Of a stretch of 64,000 bases of DNA, positions 10,812 to 21,100 are shown piece by piece. The position numbers were made by a program, and so were the translations under genes. Source of the stretch: Telmatospirillum sp. (GTDB lineage Bacteria > Pseudomonadota > Alphaproteobacteria > Rhodospirillales > Magnetospirillaceae); the NCBI GenBank assembly GCA_031291415.1, contig JARLJB010000355.1, positions 1-64,000 of the forward strand, given 5' to 3'. Below the pieces are notes generated by a model. The model was not told where the DNA came from and ran no database searches. It was given only the letters and a program-made list of their open reading frames with translations. Every line of letters starts with the position of its first letter. Position 1 is the stretch's first letter.

Positions 10812-11458
10812 CAACAGCCGTCAAGGTGAAGATCTGCGGATTGACCGACGAGGATGTCGTCGAGGCGGCGATGGAGGCCGGTGCCGATTTCCTGGGCGTC
10901 GTCTTCTTCGAAAAGAGTCCCCGTCATGTCGACGTCGAACGGGCTGCCGAGATTCTTCAATGGGTTCCCGAGGAAATCGCGCGGGTTGGCCTGTTCGTCG
11001 ATCCCGATGATGCCCTGCTGACCCGCGTCATGAACAATGTCCGTCTCGATTTTTTCCAATTGCATGGCCAGGAAACGCCTGAGCGGGTGGAAGCGATCCG
11101 CCAGGAATTCGGCATGCCGGTGATCAAGGCCGTCGGTATCTCGACGGCGGCCGATCTCGATGCCGCGCTGGCTTACCAGGATGTTGCCGATTGGCTGCTG
11201 TTCGATGCCAAGCCCTCGGCCGAGGCGGCGCACCCGGGCGGCAACGCGGTGGCTTTCGACTGGAGCCTCCTCAAAAATCGCCAGTGGTCCTGCCCCTGGC
11301 TGCTGGCCGGCGGCTTGACGCCCGACACTGTGGCAGAGGCGATTCGTCTGTCGGGAGCGCTGGCGGTGGACGTGTCGTCAGGCGTCGAACGGGCGCCTGG
11401 CGTCAAGGATGCCGATCTGATCGCCCGTTTCATTTCGAATGCGAAAAAAAGTCTCTAA
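10808..11458 (+). CDS. trpF: Phosphoribosylanthranilate isomerase
   Basis: A 216-residue TIM-barrel enzyme catalysing the Amadori rearrangement of phosphoribosylanthranilate to CdRP in tryptophan synthesis. The general-base cysteine is in KICGLTDEDV, the general-acid aspartate in LLFDAKP, and the phosphate site in LAGGL and AVDVSSGVE. The start is a GTG overlapping the pyrF stop (GTGA), the only start that keeps the N-terminal strand. It heads the trpF-trpB-trpA run; trpC, trpD and trpE are not in the window, as expected for split trp operons in alphaproteobacteria. Confidence 0.96.
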   Translation: MTTAVKVKICGLTDEDVVEAAMEAGADFLGVVFFEKSPRHVDVERAAEILQWVPEEIARVGLFVDPDDALLTRVMNNVRLDFFQLHGQETPERVEAIRQEFGMPVIKAVGISTAADLDAALAYQDVADWLLFDAKPSAEAAHPGGNAVAFDWSLLKNRQWSCPWLLAGGLTPDTVAEAIRLSGALAVDVSSGVERAPGVKDADLIARFISNAKKSL

Positions 11459-11585
11459 CCTCGCCTCCGGTGGTCGGGCCGTCGGATCGGTTGCCGACAA
11501 GACCGCGCGGAACCGGTGAAAAATCCTCCGCAACGCTGCCGGTTTGTGCTTTATTACCCCCCTTTCGAGCCGATCAGGCAGACTT

Positions 11586-12818
11586 ATGCAGAATAGAAAC
11601 ACCCTCCGCGCCGGCCCGGACGAGCGCGGCCATTTCGGTATCTATGGTGGACGCTTCGTCGCCGAAACCCTGATGCCCTTGATCCTTTCGGTCGAGCAGG
11701 CCTATGCCCTTGCGAAGACGGACCCGACCTTTGCCGCCGAGCTTCGGTACTATCTGACCAATTACGTCGGCCGGCCGAGCCCGCTCTATTTCGCCGAGCG
11801 GCTGACGGCAGCGTTTGGCGGCGCCAAGATCTATCTGAAGCGCGAGGATCTCAACCATACCGGCGCTCACAAGATCAACAACTGCATGGGGCAGGTGCTG
11901 TTGGCCCGGCGCATGGGCAAAAAGCGCATCATCGCGGAAACCGGCGCCGGCCAGCATGGGGTGGCGACGGCCACCGTCTGCGCCCAGTTCGGTCTCAAAT
12001 GCGTGATCTACATGGGCGCCACCGATATCGAGCGGCAGGCCCCCAACGTCTACCGGATGAAGCTTCTCGGCGCCGAGGTCAAACCTGTGGTTTCCGGGGC
12101 GGCGACCCTCAAGGACGCGATGAACGACGCCATGCGCGACTGGGTGGCGCATGTCGACGATACCTATTACATGATCGGCACGGTGGCCGGGCCGCATCCC
12201 TATCCGGCGATGGTCCGCGATTTTCAAGCGGTGATCGGCGAGGAAACCCGCACGCAGATTATCGAGGCCGAGGGGCGCCTGCCGGATTCTCTGGTCGCCT
12301 GCGTCGGTGGCGGCTCCAACGCCATGGGTTTGTTTCATCCCTTCCTCGACGATCGCGATGTTCGGATTTTCGGTGTCGAGGCGGCCGGATACGGCATTGA
12401 GACTGGCAAGCACGCGGCGTCGCTGACCGGAGGGAAGCCGGGGGTCCTGCATGGCAACCGGACCTATCTTCTGCAGACCGCCGACGGCCAGATCACCGAA
12501 GCGCATTCGATCTCGGCTGGCCTTGACTATCCCGGTATCGGTCCGGAACATGCCTGGCTGCGCGACATCGGCCGCGTCGACTATGTGTCGATCACCGACG
12601 CCCAGGCGTTGGAGGCGTTCCAGTTGACTACCCGGCTCGAAGGCATCATTCCCGCCCTCGAATCGTCGCATGCCATTGCCTATGCCAAGACCGTCGCCCG
12701 CGATTTCGGTCCCAATCACGTGATGGTGGTGTCGTTGTCGGGACGTGGCGACAAGGACGTCGGTACGGTCGCCAAGGCGCTTGGCGACAAAGCCTTCGGC
12801 GAAGGAGATCTGTCATGA
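11586..12818 (+). CDS. trpB: Tryptophan synthase beta chain
   Basis: A 410-residue PLP enzyme that joins indole and serine to make tryptophan. The PLP lysine lies in HTGAHKINN; the carboxylate-binding segment [12 protein letters not shown] and the PLP phosphate loop GGGSNAMG are intact, as is the C-terminal SGRGDKD. ATG 11586 gives the standard N terminus ([17 protein letters not shown]). The stop overlaps the trpA ATG by 4 bases, so the alpha and beta subunits are translationally coupled. The 127 bases between trpF and trpB hold no clear leader peptide. Confidence 0.98.
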   Translation: MQNRNTLRAGPDERGHFGIYGGRFVAETLMPLILSVEQAYALAKTDPTFAAELRYYLTNYVGRPSPLYFAERLTAAFGGAKIYLKREDLNHTGAHKINNCMGQVLLARRMGKKRIIAETGAGQHGVATATVCAQFGLKCVIYMGATDIERQAPNVYRMKLLGAEVKPVVSGAATLKDAMNDAMRDWVAHVDDTYYMIGTVAGPHPYPAMVRDFQAVIGEETRTQIIEAEGRLPDSLVACVGGGSNAMGLFHPFLDDRDVRIFGVEAAGYGIETGKHAASLTGGKPGVLHGNRTYLLQTADGQITEAHSISAGLDYPGIGPEHAWLRDIGRVDYVSITDAQALEAFQLTTRLEGIIPALESSHAIAYAKTVARDFGPNHVMVVSLSGRGDKDVGTVAKALGDKAFGEGDLS

Positions 12819-13645
12819 GCCGTATCGCCCAGCGTTTCGCCGCGCTGAAGGCGGAAGGCCGTGCCGGTCTGGTAACCTTCATCACGGCCGGCGATCCCGA
12901 TGCCGCGACCGGGCAGGCGCTTCTCGAAGGACTGCCCGGCGCCGGCGCCGACCTGATCGAGCTCGGCATGCCCTTTTCCGATCCGATGGCTGACGGTCCG
13001 GTGATCCAGGCATCATCGATCCGCGCGCTGGCCAACGGAGCCAGCCTGGTTCGCACGCTGGAGATGGTGCGTCTCTTCCGGGTCCGGGACCAGGAAACGC
13101 CGATCATTCTGATGGGCTATTACAATCCCATCTATGCCCACGGCGTGCCGGCCTTTTGCGCCGAGGCGGCGAGCGCCGGCGTCGATGGACTGATCATTGT
13201 CGATCTGCCGCCGGAAGAGGCCGAGGAACTGACCGTTCCGGCCCATGCCCAGGGCATCGATTTCATTTTCCTGACGGCGCCGACCACCGATGACGCGCGG
13301 TTGCCAACGGTGTTGGCCGGCGCTTCCGGGTTTGTCTACTACGTTTCGATCGCCGGCATCACCGGCACGGCATCGGCCAGCCGCGAGGCGATCGCCGCCG
13401 CCGTCGAGCGGCTTCACCGGCACACGTCGCTGCCGATCGCCGTTGGTTTCGGATTGAAGTCGGCGGCGCAGGTGGCCATGGTCGGCGGTCTGGCCGACGC
13501 GGCGGTGGTCGGGTCGGCCATCGTCCAGACAGTGGCCGACGGGCTCGATGCCGGCGGACGGGCCAAGCCCGGCCTGGTCGACGACGTTTTGACGTTCGTC
13601 GGTTCGTTGGCCGCCGGCTTGCGCGGATCCACCGAGCAGGATTAG
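12815..13645 (+). CDS. trpA: Tryptophan synthase alpha chain
   Basis: A 276-residue TIM-barrel subunit that cleaves indole-3-glycerol phosphate and channels indole to TrpB. The catalytic glutamate is in [11 protein letters not shown] and the catalytic aspartate in [21 protein letters not shown] and the phosphate loop GFGLKSAAQ are present. The ATG overlaps the trpB stop. A 227-base gap containing a long inverted repeat separates it from accD. Confidence 0.98.
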   Translation: MSRIAQRFAALKAEGRAGLVTFITAGDPDAATGQALLEGLPGAGADLIELGMPFSDPMADGPVIQASSIRALANGASLVRTLEMVRLFRVRDQETPIILMGYYNPIYAHGVPAFCAEAASAGVDGLIIVDLPPEEAEELTVPAHAQGIDFIFLTAPTTDDARLPTVLAGASGFVYYVSIAGITGTASASREAIAAAVERLHRHTSLPIAVGFGLKSAAQVAMVGGLADAAVVGSAIVQTVADGLDAGGRAKPGLVDDVLTFVGSLAAGLRGSTEQD

Positions 13646-13687
13646 AGTTCCGCACCGGTGGCGCGCCGAACCGCCCTGGACGAAACA

Positions 13688-13778
13688 CAGTGGCACCGGC
13701 GTCCCTGCCGGTGTTTCGCCGCTAGGCGGGCCCTTTCCGGCTCACGCCGGAACACCGGCAGAGACGCCGGTGCCACTG
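13688..13778. repeat. Long imperfect inverted repeat between trpA and accD
   Basis: The arm at 13688-13713 (from CAGTGGCACCGGCG through GCCGGTGTT) is inverted at 13751-13778 (AACACCGGCAGAGACGCCGG onwards), with one small bulge. A smaller inverted pair (CGCCGCTAGGCGGG region) lies in the loop. No T-tract follows, so it is not a typical terminator. It may be a repeat element or an mRNA 3' stabiliser. Confidence 0.7.
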
Positions 13779-13871
13779 ACAATTTGTTTCTTCCTAGCGG
13801 TTCAGGCGAAGCGCCGACCGCCTAAGAGAAAGCAAGGTATCCTCGCCGATGACGACTACGGGAATAATGCC

Positions 13872-14789
13872 ATGAATTGGCTTACCAATTTTGTTCGCCC
13901 GAAAATCCAGAGACTGGTTCGCCCTCGCGAGGTGCCGGACAATCTGTGGGACAAGTGCCCGCAGTGCGGCCACATGATTTTTCACCGCGATCTTGCCAAG
14001 ACGCAGGCGGTCTGTCCGCATTGCGATTTTCATATGCGCCTCGACGTCAAGGCCCGCCTGGCCTCGTTGTTCGATGGCGGCCAGTACCAGCGGATCGAAT
14101 TGCCGAAGGGTGTCGCCGACCCCTTGAAGTTCCGCGACAGCAAGCGGTATGTCGATCGCCTGAAGGACAGTCAGGCCAAGACGTCGGAACAAGACGCGAT
14201 CGTCGTCGCCCATGGCAAGATCGGCGGCGTCAACGCGGTGATCGCCGCCTTTAATTTCGCCTTCATGGGCGGGTCGATGGGTGTCGCGGTCGGCGACGGC
14301 ATTGTCGCCGCCGCCGAACTGGCCATTCTGCAGGACGCCGCATTGATCGTTATTCCGTCGTCGGGCGGAGCGCGCATGCAGGAGGGTATCCTGTCGCTGA
14401 TGCAGATGGCCCGTACCACGGTTGCCGTCGAAAAGGTCAAGGAGAAGGGACTGCCTTACATCGTCCTGCTGGCCGATCCGACGACCGGTGGCGTGTCGGC
14501 CTCCTTTGCCATGCTGGGCGACATTCATATCGCCGAACCAGGGGCGGTCATCGGATTTGCCGGCGTGCGGGTCATTGAGACGACCATCCGCGAAAAGCTG
14601 CCAGACGGATTCCAGCGGGCGGAATATCTGCTCGAACATGGCATGGTTGATATGGTGGTGCATCGCAGCCAGTTGCCGGAAACCCTGGGCCGGATCCTGG
14701 GCTTGCTCCGCCACCGGGGACCGAGCGGCCAGCTGCTGAGCCTGCCGGTCGATACTCCAGACAGTTACGAGACCGAAACGGGTGATTGA
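13872..14789 (+). CDS. accD: Acetyl-CoA carboxylase carboxyltransferase subunit beta
   Basis: A 305-residue subunit that, with AccA, transfers carboxyl from biotin to acetyl-CoA to give malonyl-CoA. A four-cysteine zinc ribbon (CPQCG and CPHCD) lies near residues 30-55, followed by the crotonase-fold carboxyltransferase core (MGGSMGVAVGD, SSGGARMQEG, TTGGVSASFAMLGD). The ATG at 13872 gives the usual N terminus (MNWLTNFVRPKI); an upstream frame extension is repeat-derived. folC begins inside its last codons, a usual accD-folC coupling. Confidence 0.97.
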   Translation: MNWLTNFVRPKIQRLVRPREVPDNLWDKCPQCGHMIFHRDLAKTQAVCPHCDFHMRLDVKARLASLFDGGQYQRIELPKGVADPLKFRDSKRYVDRLKDSQAKTSEQDAIVVAHGKIGGVNAVIAAFNFAFMGGSMGVAVGDGIVAAAELAILQDAALIVIPSSGGARMQEGILSLMQMARTTVAVEKVKEKGLPYIVLLADPTTGGVSASFAMLGDIHIAEPGAVIGFAGVRVIETTIREKLPDGFQRAEYLLEHGMVDMVVHRSQLPETLGRILGLLRHRGPSGQLLSLPVDTPDSYETETGD

Positions 14790-16056
14790 CGCTGTTCTCG
14801 AGCGTCTCAAGGGATTGCATCCAAAGGTCATCGACCTGGCGCTCGATCGTGTTCTGGGATTGCTTGCCGAGCTCGACCATCCGGAACGGCATCTGCCGCC
14901 GGTGATCCATGTTGCCGGCACCAACGGCAAGGGGTCGACGCTCGCCTACTTACGGGCCATCGCCGAGGCGGCCGGCAAGGATGTTCATGTCTATACCTCG
15001 CCACATCTGGTCCGCTTTGCCGAACGTATCCGCGTCGCCGGTCGGATCATCGATGACGAGGCGTTGCTCTCGCTGCTGACCGAATGCGAGCGTCGCAACG
15101 CCGGGCGACCGATCACCTTCTTCGAAATCACCACGGCGGCTGCTTTCCTGGCGTTCGCCCGGCGGTCGGCCGATTTATGCCTGCTGGAAACCGGCCTTGG
15201 CGGACGTTATGACGCGACCAACGTCATCGATCGGCCGGTCCTCACCCTGCTGACGCCCATTTCCCTCGATCATCAGGCATTTCTCGGCAATACGGTTGCC
15301 GCCATCGCCTCGGAGAAGGCTGGCATCCTGAAGCCGGGCGTGCCCTGTCTGTCGGCCCGGCAGGAACCCGAGGCCCTGGCCGTTATCGCCGAACGGGCCG
15401 CCGCGCTTGGCGCGCCGCTGCTCGTCGAGGACCGCGATTGGCGGGTCTCGACGGCCGCCGACGGATTCCATTTCACGATGGGTGGGCACGAGATAGCGCT
15501 GCCGTCCCCGGCGCTGCCGGGCGCCCACCAGATCCACAATGCCGGATTGGCGGTGGCCGCCGCCTTGTCGCTGTCTGGTCATCTCGAACCGTCCCCGACG
15601 GTTCTCGCCCGTGGCCTTTGCCGGACCGAGTGGCCGGCCCGCTTGCAGCGCCTGACCTCCGGCCCGCTTCCAGCCTTGTTGCCGGACGGCGTCGAATTGT
15701 GGCTCGACGGCGGGCACAATCCCTCGGCCGGTCAGGCGCTGGCCAGCTTCATCAAGGCGCGATGGAACGATCGGCCGCTCGATATCGTGGCCGGGATGCT
15801 CGATACCAAGGATAGCCAGGGATTTTTCGCCCCGTTGGCGCCGCTGGTGCGACGCATGCGGGGGGTGTCGATCCCCGGCGAGGTTCATAGCCGTACGGCC
15901 GACGGGGTCTGCGCGGCGGCCCGCGCCGAAGGATTGGATGCGGTCGCGGCGCCCAGCGTCGCCGCCGCCATCGCCGATCTGGCGCCGGCCAGCGCCAGGA
16001 TCCTCATCTGCGGCAGCCTCTATCTGGCCGGCACCATCCTCGCCGCTAACGGTTGA
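14782..16056 (+). CDS. folC: Bifunctional folylpolyglutamate synthase / dihydrofolate synthase
   Basis: A 424-residue Mur-ligase-family enzyme that adds glutamate to dihydropteroate and to folates. The P-loop is VAGTNGKGST, followed by YTSPHLVRFAERIRV, the metal-site region ETGLGGRYDATN, SLDHQAFLG and the C-terminal LDGGHNP. The start is the GTG at 14782, overlapping accD by 8 bases, which preserves the full N-terminal helix. The 3' end overlaps the convergent transporter gene by 11 bases. Confidence 0.95.
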   Translation: MIDAVLERLKGLHPKVIDLALDRVLGLLAELDHPERHLPPVIHVAGTNGKGSTLAYLRAIAEAAGKDVHVYTSPHLVRFAERIRVAGRIIDDEALLSLLTECERRNAGRPITFFEITTAAAFLAFARRSADLCLLETGLGGRYDATNVIDRPVLTLLTPISLDHQAFLGNTVAAIASEKAGILKPGVPCLSARQEPEALAVIAERAAALGAPLLVEDRDWRVSTAADGFHFTMGGHEIALPSPALPGAHQIHNAGLAVAAALSLSGHLEPSPTVLARGLCRTEWPARLQRLTSGPLPALLPDGVELWLDGGHNPSAGQALASFIKARWNDRPLDIVAGMLDTKDSQGFFAPLAPLVRRMRGVSIPGEVHSRTADGVCAAARAEGLDAVAAPSVAAAIADLAPASARILICGSLYLAGTILAANG

Positions 16057-17350
16057 TACGCTCCAGCGGCCGGCGTCGGTCGAGCAGCAGAATCGGGACG
16101 GCGCTGATCAGGGCGGCGCCGATCAGATAATAGGCGATCGAAAGTTTGTTGCCGCTGTAGCCCAGAAGGGCGGTGACGATCGCCGGGGTAAAGCCGCCGA
16201 AAATGGTCACACCAAAGGAATAGGCAAGCGATACGCCGGTAGCCCGGACGGCTGTCGGGAAAAGTTCGCCGAGAACCGTCGACGCGGTACTGGCATAGAG
16301 CGCCAGGAACAGAGCAATGACGCTTTGGGCCAGACACAGACTGCCGAGACCCGGATGGTGAATGAGAAACCAGAAGGCGGGATAGGCGACGCCGCCGATG
16401 CCGATGGCGCCGAACAACAGGCAGCGGACGCGGCCGATGGCATCGGAGAGCCGTCCCGCCATCGGGCAGACCATCAGCATGACGATTCCGTAGGATATCT
16501 GACCAATGTAACTGTCTTGTAGCGACAGATGAATTTCACGAACGGAATATGTCGTGAAATAATTCGACACATAAGTTGCCACCGTCCATAAAATCATAAT
16601 CAAAACCCCGATAAATATCGGGTAGACGTGCCGCAACAACATGCCTGGCGTCAGTCGTTCTTTTCTTGTTTTTCTTTCTAAAAGAAATTCCGGTGTTTCA
16701 TCGATGCGCAGGCGGATGTAGACACCGACCGGCGCGATCAGCAGACCGATCATGAAGACGATCCGCCAGGCCCCTGCCATGATTTCGGCCTGCGAGAATG
16801 CCACCGTCATGCCAACGCCGACGATGCCAGTCGCCAGCACGGCGCAGCCCTGCGACAATTGCTGAAGCGCGGAAAAAAAGCCGCGGCGTTCCGGCGGCGC
16901 GTTTTCGATCAGGATGGCGACGGCGCCGCCGACCTCGGCTCCGGCGGAGAAACCCTGCAGAAGGCGTCCCAGCGTTATCAGGACGGGGGCGGCGAGGCCG
17001 ATGCTGCGATAGGTCGGGCAGAAAGCGATGACGGCGGTGCCGATGGCCATCAGCAGGATGGTGACGCTGAAGGCTCCTTTCCGTCCGTGCCGGTCGGCAT
17101 AGCTGCCGATCACCAGCGCTCCCAGCGGGCGGGCAAGGAATCCCATGCCGAAGGTCACGAAGGTCAGGATCAGCGAGACATACTCGTTCCCGGCTGGGAA
17201 AAACGCTGCCGAGATCGGCACAGCGAACATGCCGTAAGAGATGAAATCGTAGATTTCGAGCAGGTTGCCCACCGTCGCCGCGGCGATCGCCCGGACACCG
17301 ACGGTGTTTGCGGGCGCAAGGCGATCATCGGCATTTCCCACTGATTCCAC
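16046..17350 (-). CDS. MFS transporter, metabolite:H+ symporter (MHS) type
   Basis: A 434-residue, twelve-helix permease. The MHS branch (ProP, KgtP and citrate symporters) is recognised by NLLEIYDFISYG in helix 1, the loop-2/3 motif LVIGSYADRHGRKGA and GRLLQGFSAGAEVGGA in helix 4. Such proteins import dicarboxylates, citrate, betaines or aromatic acids with protons; the substrate cannot be told here. The start is a GTG at 17350 preceded by GGAGG nine bases upstream. It lies inside the otherwise conserved folC/trxA neighbourhood in the reverse direction, so it is probably a local insertion. Confidence 0.88.
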   Translation of the reverse strand: MESVGNADDRLAPANTVGVRAIAAATVGNLLEIYDFISYGMFAVPISAAFFPAGNEYVSLILTFVTFGMGFLARPLGALVIGSYADRHGRKGAFSVTILLMAIGTAVIAFCPTYRSIGLAAPVLITLGRLLQGFSAGAEVGGAVAILIENAPPERRGFFSALQQLSQGCAVLATGIVGVGMTVAFSQAEIMAGAWRIVFMIGLLIAPVGVYIRLRIDETPEFLLERKTRKERLTPGMLLRHVYPIFIGVLIMILWTVATYVSNYFTTYSVREIHLSLQDSYIGQISYGIVMLMVCPMAGRLSDAIGRVRCLLFGAIGIGGVAYPAFWFLIHHPGLGSLCLAQSVIALFLALYASTASTVLGELFPTAVRATGVSLAYSFGVTIFGGFTPAIVTALLGYSGNKLSIAYYLIGAALISAVPILLLDRRRPLERINR

Positions 17351-17405
17351 TCCCGTTCGCCTCCCGGAGGCCGAATACAGGCTCCGTTGGTTTTAACATG
17401 GCCGA

Positions 17406-17439
17406 GAAAAAACCCGCCCTCCAAATTTGAAGGGCGGGC
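17406..17439 (-). terminator. Rho-independent terminator after trxA
   Basis: On the minus strand, GCCCGCCCTTC and GAGGGCGGGT pair around a short AAATTTG loop, followed by a run of T residues. It starts 28 bases after the trxA stop. Confidence 0.9.
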
Positions 17440-17467
17440 ATTGTCCGTCGGAGCGGAGGCGATGCGC

Positions 17468-17782
17468 TCAGACCACCGATTCGACCCACTCGTAAAGTTT
17501 GCTTTTCGGCAAGGCGCCGATCTTGGTGGCGGCGACCTGGCCGTCCTTGAAGATCATCAGCGTCGGTATGCCACGCACGCCGTACTTGCTGGGAGTTTGC
17601 GGGTTCTCATCGATGTTGATCTTGGTGATGGTGATTTTGTCGGCCAGATCCTTGGAGAGCTCTTCGAGCGCCGGGGCGATCTGCTTGCAGGGGCCGCACC
17701 ATTCCGCCCAGAAATCCACGAGCACTGGCCCGCCGGCCTTGAGCACATCGGCCTCAAACGAGCTATCCGTGATATGTTTCAT
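17468..17782 (-). CDS. trxA: Thioredoxin
   Basis: A 104-residue thiol-disulfide oxidoreductase with the WCGPC active site near residue 31, the cis-proline loop GIPTLMIFKDG and the buried charged residues of the classic TrxA fold. It supplies reducing power to ribonucleotide reductase, PAPS reductase and methionine sulfoxide reductase. No signal peptide is present, so it is cytoplasmic. It lies downstream of addA in the same direction, the standard alphaproteobacterial order, but 353 bases of palindromic repeats separate the two and it has its own terminator. Confidence 0.96.
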   Translation of the reverse strand: MKHITDSSFEADVLKAGGPVLVDFWAEWCGPCKQIAPALEELSKDLADKITITKINIDENPQTPSKYGVRGIPTLMIFKDGQVAATKIGALPKSKLYEWVESVV

Positions 17783-17894
17783 CGCATCCTACCTTTGTTG
17801 TGGAGAGGGGGCTGCTCTCCGAAGCCTGCCTCGTGGTGAGAATCGGGGGGGCCGATCCACCGAACGCTTGGAAACCAGGTGTCGGGATCAAGCT

Positions 17895-18095
17895 CCTAGT
17901 ACGCTGACGCAAACTGAAGATTCAGTTTGCGTCAGCGTACTAGGTTTAACAATAGCCCTCGCCGGGCGGGGCCCTGCGGCCCCTTGGCCGCCGCCGCAAC
18001 GGCGGCCAAGGGGAACCAGCGCCCATTGAGGGCCCGCCCGGCGAGGGCAAAAAGTACCTAGTGCATTGACGCATCTGAATGCGTCAATGCACTAG
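17895..18095. repeat. Palindrome-capped intergenic element between trxA and addA
   Basis: Three inverted repeats occupy this 353-base gap. A perfect 24-bp palindrome with a 2-base loop spans 17895-17944. A large imperfect GC-rich hairpin spans 17955-18048 (outer arms GCCCTCGCCGGGCGGG). A perfect 17-bp hairpin with a 4-base loop spans 18058-18095. The two outer palindromes are related (CTAGTACGCTGACGCA and CTAGTGCATTGACGCA), so the element is bounded by inverted, self-complementary ends. Its core contains CCCATTGAGGGCCCGC, close to the core of the element at 144-291. No gene is seen. Confidence 0.8.
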
Positions 18096-18135
18096 AGTCT
18101 AGGTACGCGATGCTTCTCCGTCAAGGCGGCGGCGG

Positions 18136-21100
18136 TCAGCGCCCCAAGCCGGCCAGGGCATCATCGAGCAGAGCGCTGTCGAGCGGCATCAGGCGCGGAC
18201 CGTCGGTCCACAGCAGGGCGCAACGGATTCGCCGGCCGGGATAGATGCAGGCCAGCGCCGCCCGGTAGGCGGCCATCTGACGCAGATAGATCGGGGCCAC
18301 ATCGGCGGCGCGTTTGGGCGGCGGCCGGTTGGTCTTGTAGTCGATGATCAAGACCTCCGTCCCGGTTACCAGCAGGCGGTCGACCTGACCCGACAGGATC
18401 CGCTCGCCCAGCAATCCGACGACCGGCACCTCGGCTTGACTGCCCGGACCGAAGATCGGCGCGAACGCCGGATCATCGAAGATGGCGTTGACCTCGCCGG
18501 CGATCGCCGCCTGTTCGGCGAAGCCGAGACCCCAGCCGGGTCGGCCGAGAAAGCGGCTGGCGGCGGCGGCCCGCTTGGCCGGCGGCAGGTCGGGAAGCGA
18601 TTGCAGCAGGCGATGGATCAGCCGACCGCGACGGAAGCGCAGTCCGGCATCGCTGCCGAAAGGCGAGCGGACCGCCGGCTCTTCCTCGTCCGGACGCGAC
18701 GGCGCCAGGGGGCGCGGCGGTGACGGTTCGACGGGGGCCGACCGGCTCGCCCAGGCGGGAAGCGGACTGGCCGGCGCTGGTCCGGCGTCTTCGGCACGGG
18801 CCGCGACATCTACCGTCTGCGGCGTTGCAAGCCGGACGACTTTGGTCTCCGGCAGGGCTTTCTGGGTGGCAAGAAAGGCGTCGGGCACCGGATTTGCAAT
18901 CGTCGCCAGAGCGCCGCTGACCAGCCGGTACCAACAATGGTCGGCCGCCGCCCGGCGGGTTTCCCAGCCGCAGACATAGAGTCGGTCCTCCGCCCGCGTC
19001 AGGGCGACATAAAGCAGGCGCCGGTATTCCTGGTCGCGCCGGTTGTTGGCGGCATCGCGGGCGGCGCGGCAAAGCCCGTCCTGGTCCTCGGCCTTCGGCG
19101 GCCAGACGAGAAGCTCGTCCTCGCTGTCCTCGTTCAGCCACAACAGACGCGGCGGGCGGGTCGGCACCTGCATGGTATCGGGCAGGAAGACGATGGGGGC
19201 CTGCAAACCCTTGGCGCCATGGACGGTCATGATGCGGACCGCCTCCTGGCCGCCCTGGTCGAGGTCGCGCTTGATTTCGACGCCGCCTTCCTCCAGCCAG
19301 TGCAGGAAGCCCTGGAGCGACGGCGGATGCGCCCGTTCATAGGCCAGCGTCAGATTGATGAACTCGTCCAACGGGTCTTCCGCCTCCATCCCGAGACGGG
19401 CCAGCAGGCGGCACTTGCCGCCCTCGGCCAGGATGCGGGCAAAAAAGTCGTGCGGCGGCGTCCGATCGGCCAATCCCAGCCATTCCGACAGTCTGTCCCA
19501 AGCGGTCTGATAAGGCTCGATCTCGTTCTGCTTCCGCAGGGCCTCCCACAGGCTGCCGGAACGTCCGTGCGCCAGGGTGAACAATTCGTCCTCGGACAGG
19601 CCGATCAGCGGGCCCTTGAGAACGGTGGCCAGCGTCAGGTCGTCGTCAGGCAGCAGCACGACGTTGGCCAGCGCCATCAAATCCATGACGGCCAATTGCT
19701 CGGTCAACACCATGCGGTCGGCGCCAGCGACATTGATACCCAGCGTCTTCAGCTCGCGGACCAATTCCTCGACGAAGGCGTTGCGGCGGCGGACCAGCAC
19801 GAGAATGTCGCCGGCGCGGATCGGCCGACCGCGGGATTCGAGCATTTCGCCACCGGCCACCATGGCCTGGATCCGCCGCGCCACCAGCTGCGCCAGGCGG
19901 GCCCGCGGACTGTCGCCCTTGATCCGCTCGACCGGCGGTTTCCATGGTTCCGGGTCGTCGCGCTGGGCCGGCTTGATGGCCGGCCAGATTTCCACCAGTC
20001 CTGCCGTGCCGGCCCGGAACGGCACATGCGACACCGGTTGCCCGAAAGGCACGACGCCGTCACCGCCCTCACGGCTGGCGATGACCTGATCGACGGCCTG
20101 CAGAACCGCCGGTGTCGACCGGAAGGAGACCGACAAGGCGACTTCCGCCCAGCGGCCATGGGCGGCGGGAATCATCTGGCCATAGCGCTCGCGCATCGCC
20201 TCGAATTCCCGGGGGTCGGCCCGCTGGAAGCTGTAGATCGATTGCTTGGCGTCGCCGACCGCGAAGACCGTGCGCGATCCCGCCTCGCGCCGGCCCTCGC
20301 CGGCGAAGAACTCGCCGGTCAGCGCCCGGATGACCCGCCACTGGTCGGGGTTGGTGTCCTGGGCCTCGTCGATCAGCACGTGATCGATGCCACCATCCAG
20401 CTTGAAGAGAACCCAGGAAGCCTGGCCAGGTTGTTCCAGAAGCGCAACGGATCTCAGGATGAGGTCGTCGTAATCGAGCATGGCGCGCGACGCTTTCTGT
20501 CGCTGGTAGGAGGCCAGCAAGGCATCGGCCAGCGTCAGCAGCGCCTTGGTGGCAGCCAGTGTGGTGGCGCTGCGCAGCCGATCGGTCAACCCGAACAATC
20601 GTTCGGCTTCCTCCTGCAAAACGGCCGAAGTCCCAGGAAAAGCGTTCTCTACGCCCTTGGTGCAGAGCCTTGCCCGGATCTCCCCCTTGCCGGTCAGGAA
20701 CGCCGTCTTCCACAGTCCGAAGTGCTGGGCGCGCTGCGTGGAATCGGCGAGCCAAGCGGCCATCAGACCGGCCCGTTCGCCATCGGCGGCACTTCCCGCC
20801 GCCAAGGCCCGGACGGCGGCGCGACAACCGTCGACGTCGAAAGCGCTGTCGGCGACGGCGCCCTCCAGCAGGCTCGTGACCGTCTCGTCCGGTCCCAGGC
20901 CGAAATGCCGGTAAAGGGCGGCGACCAGACCGTCCCGTCCACCATGGTGCTCGATCAACCGGCGGAGCCGTCCGCGTTCGCCGGCCAGTTCGGCCAGCAG
21001 TTCGGGAAAGGCCGTTTCGTGGATGGCAGCGGTGACCACCGAAAGGGCATCGGCGAGCGGCGAGTGGCTGTCGCGTCGTGCCGCGGCGAGAAGATCCTCG

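Noticed and set aside
11459..11585. trp leader peptide/attenuator before trpB
   Set aside because: No short frame with tandem Trp codons and no competing hairpins followed by a T-tract.
13770..13871. Upstream extension of accD
   Set aside because: It derives from the inverted repeat at 13688-13778, and the family N terminus begins at the ATG at 13872.
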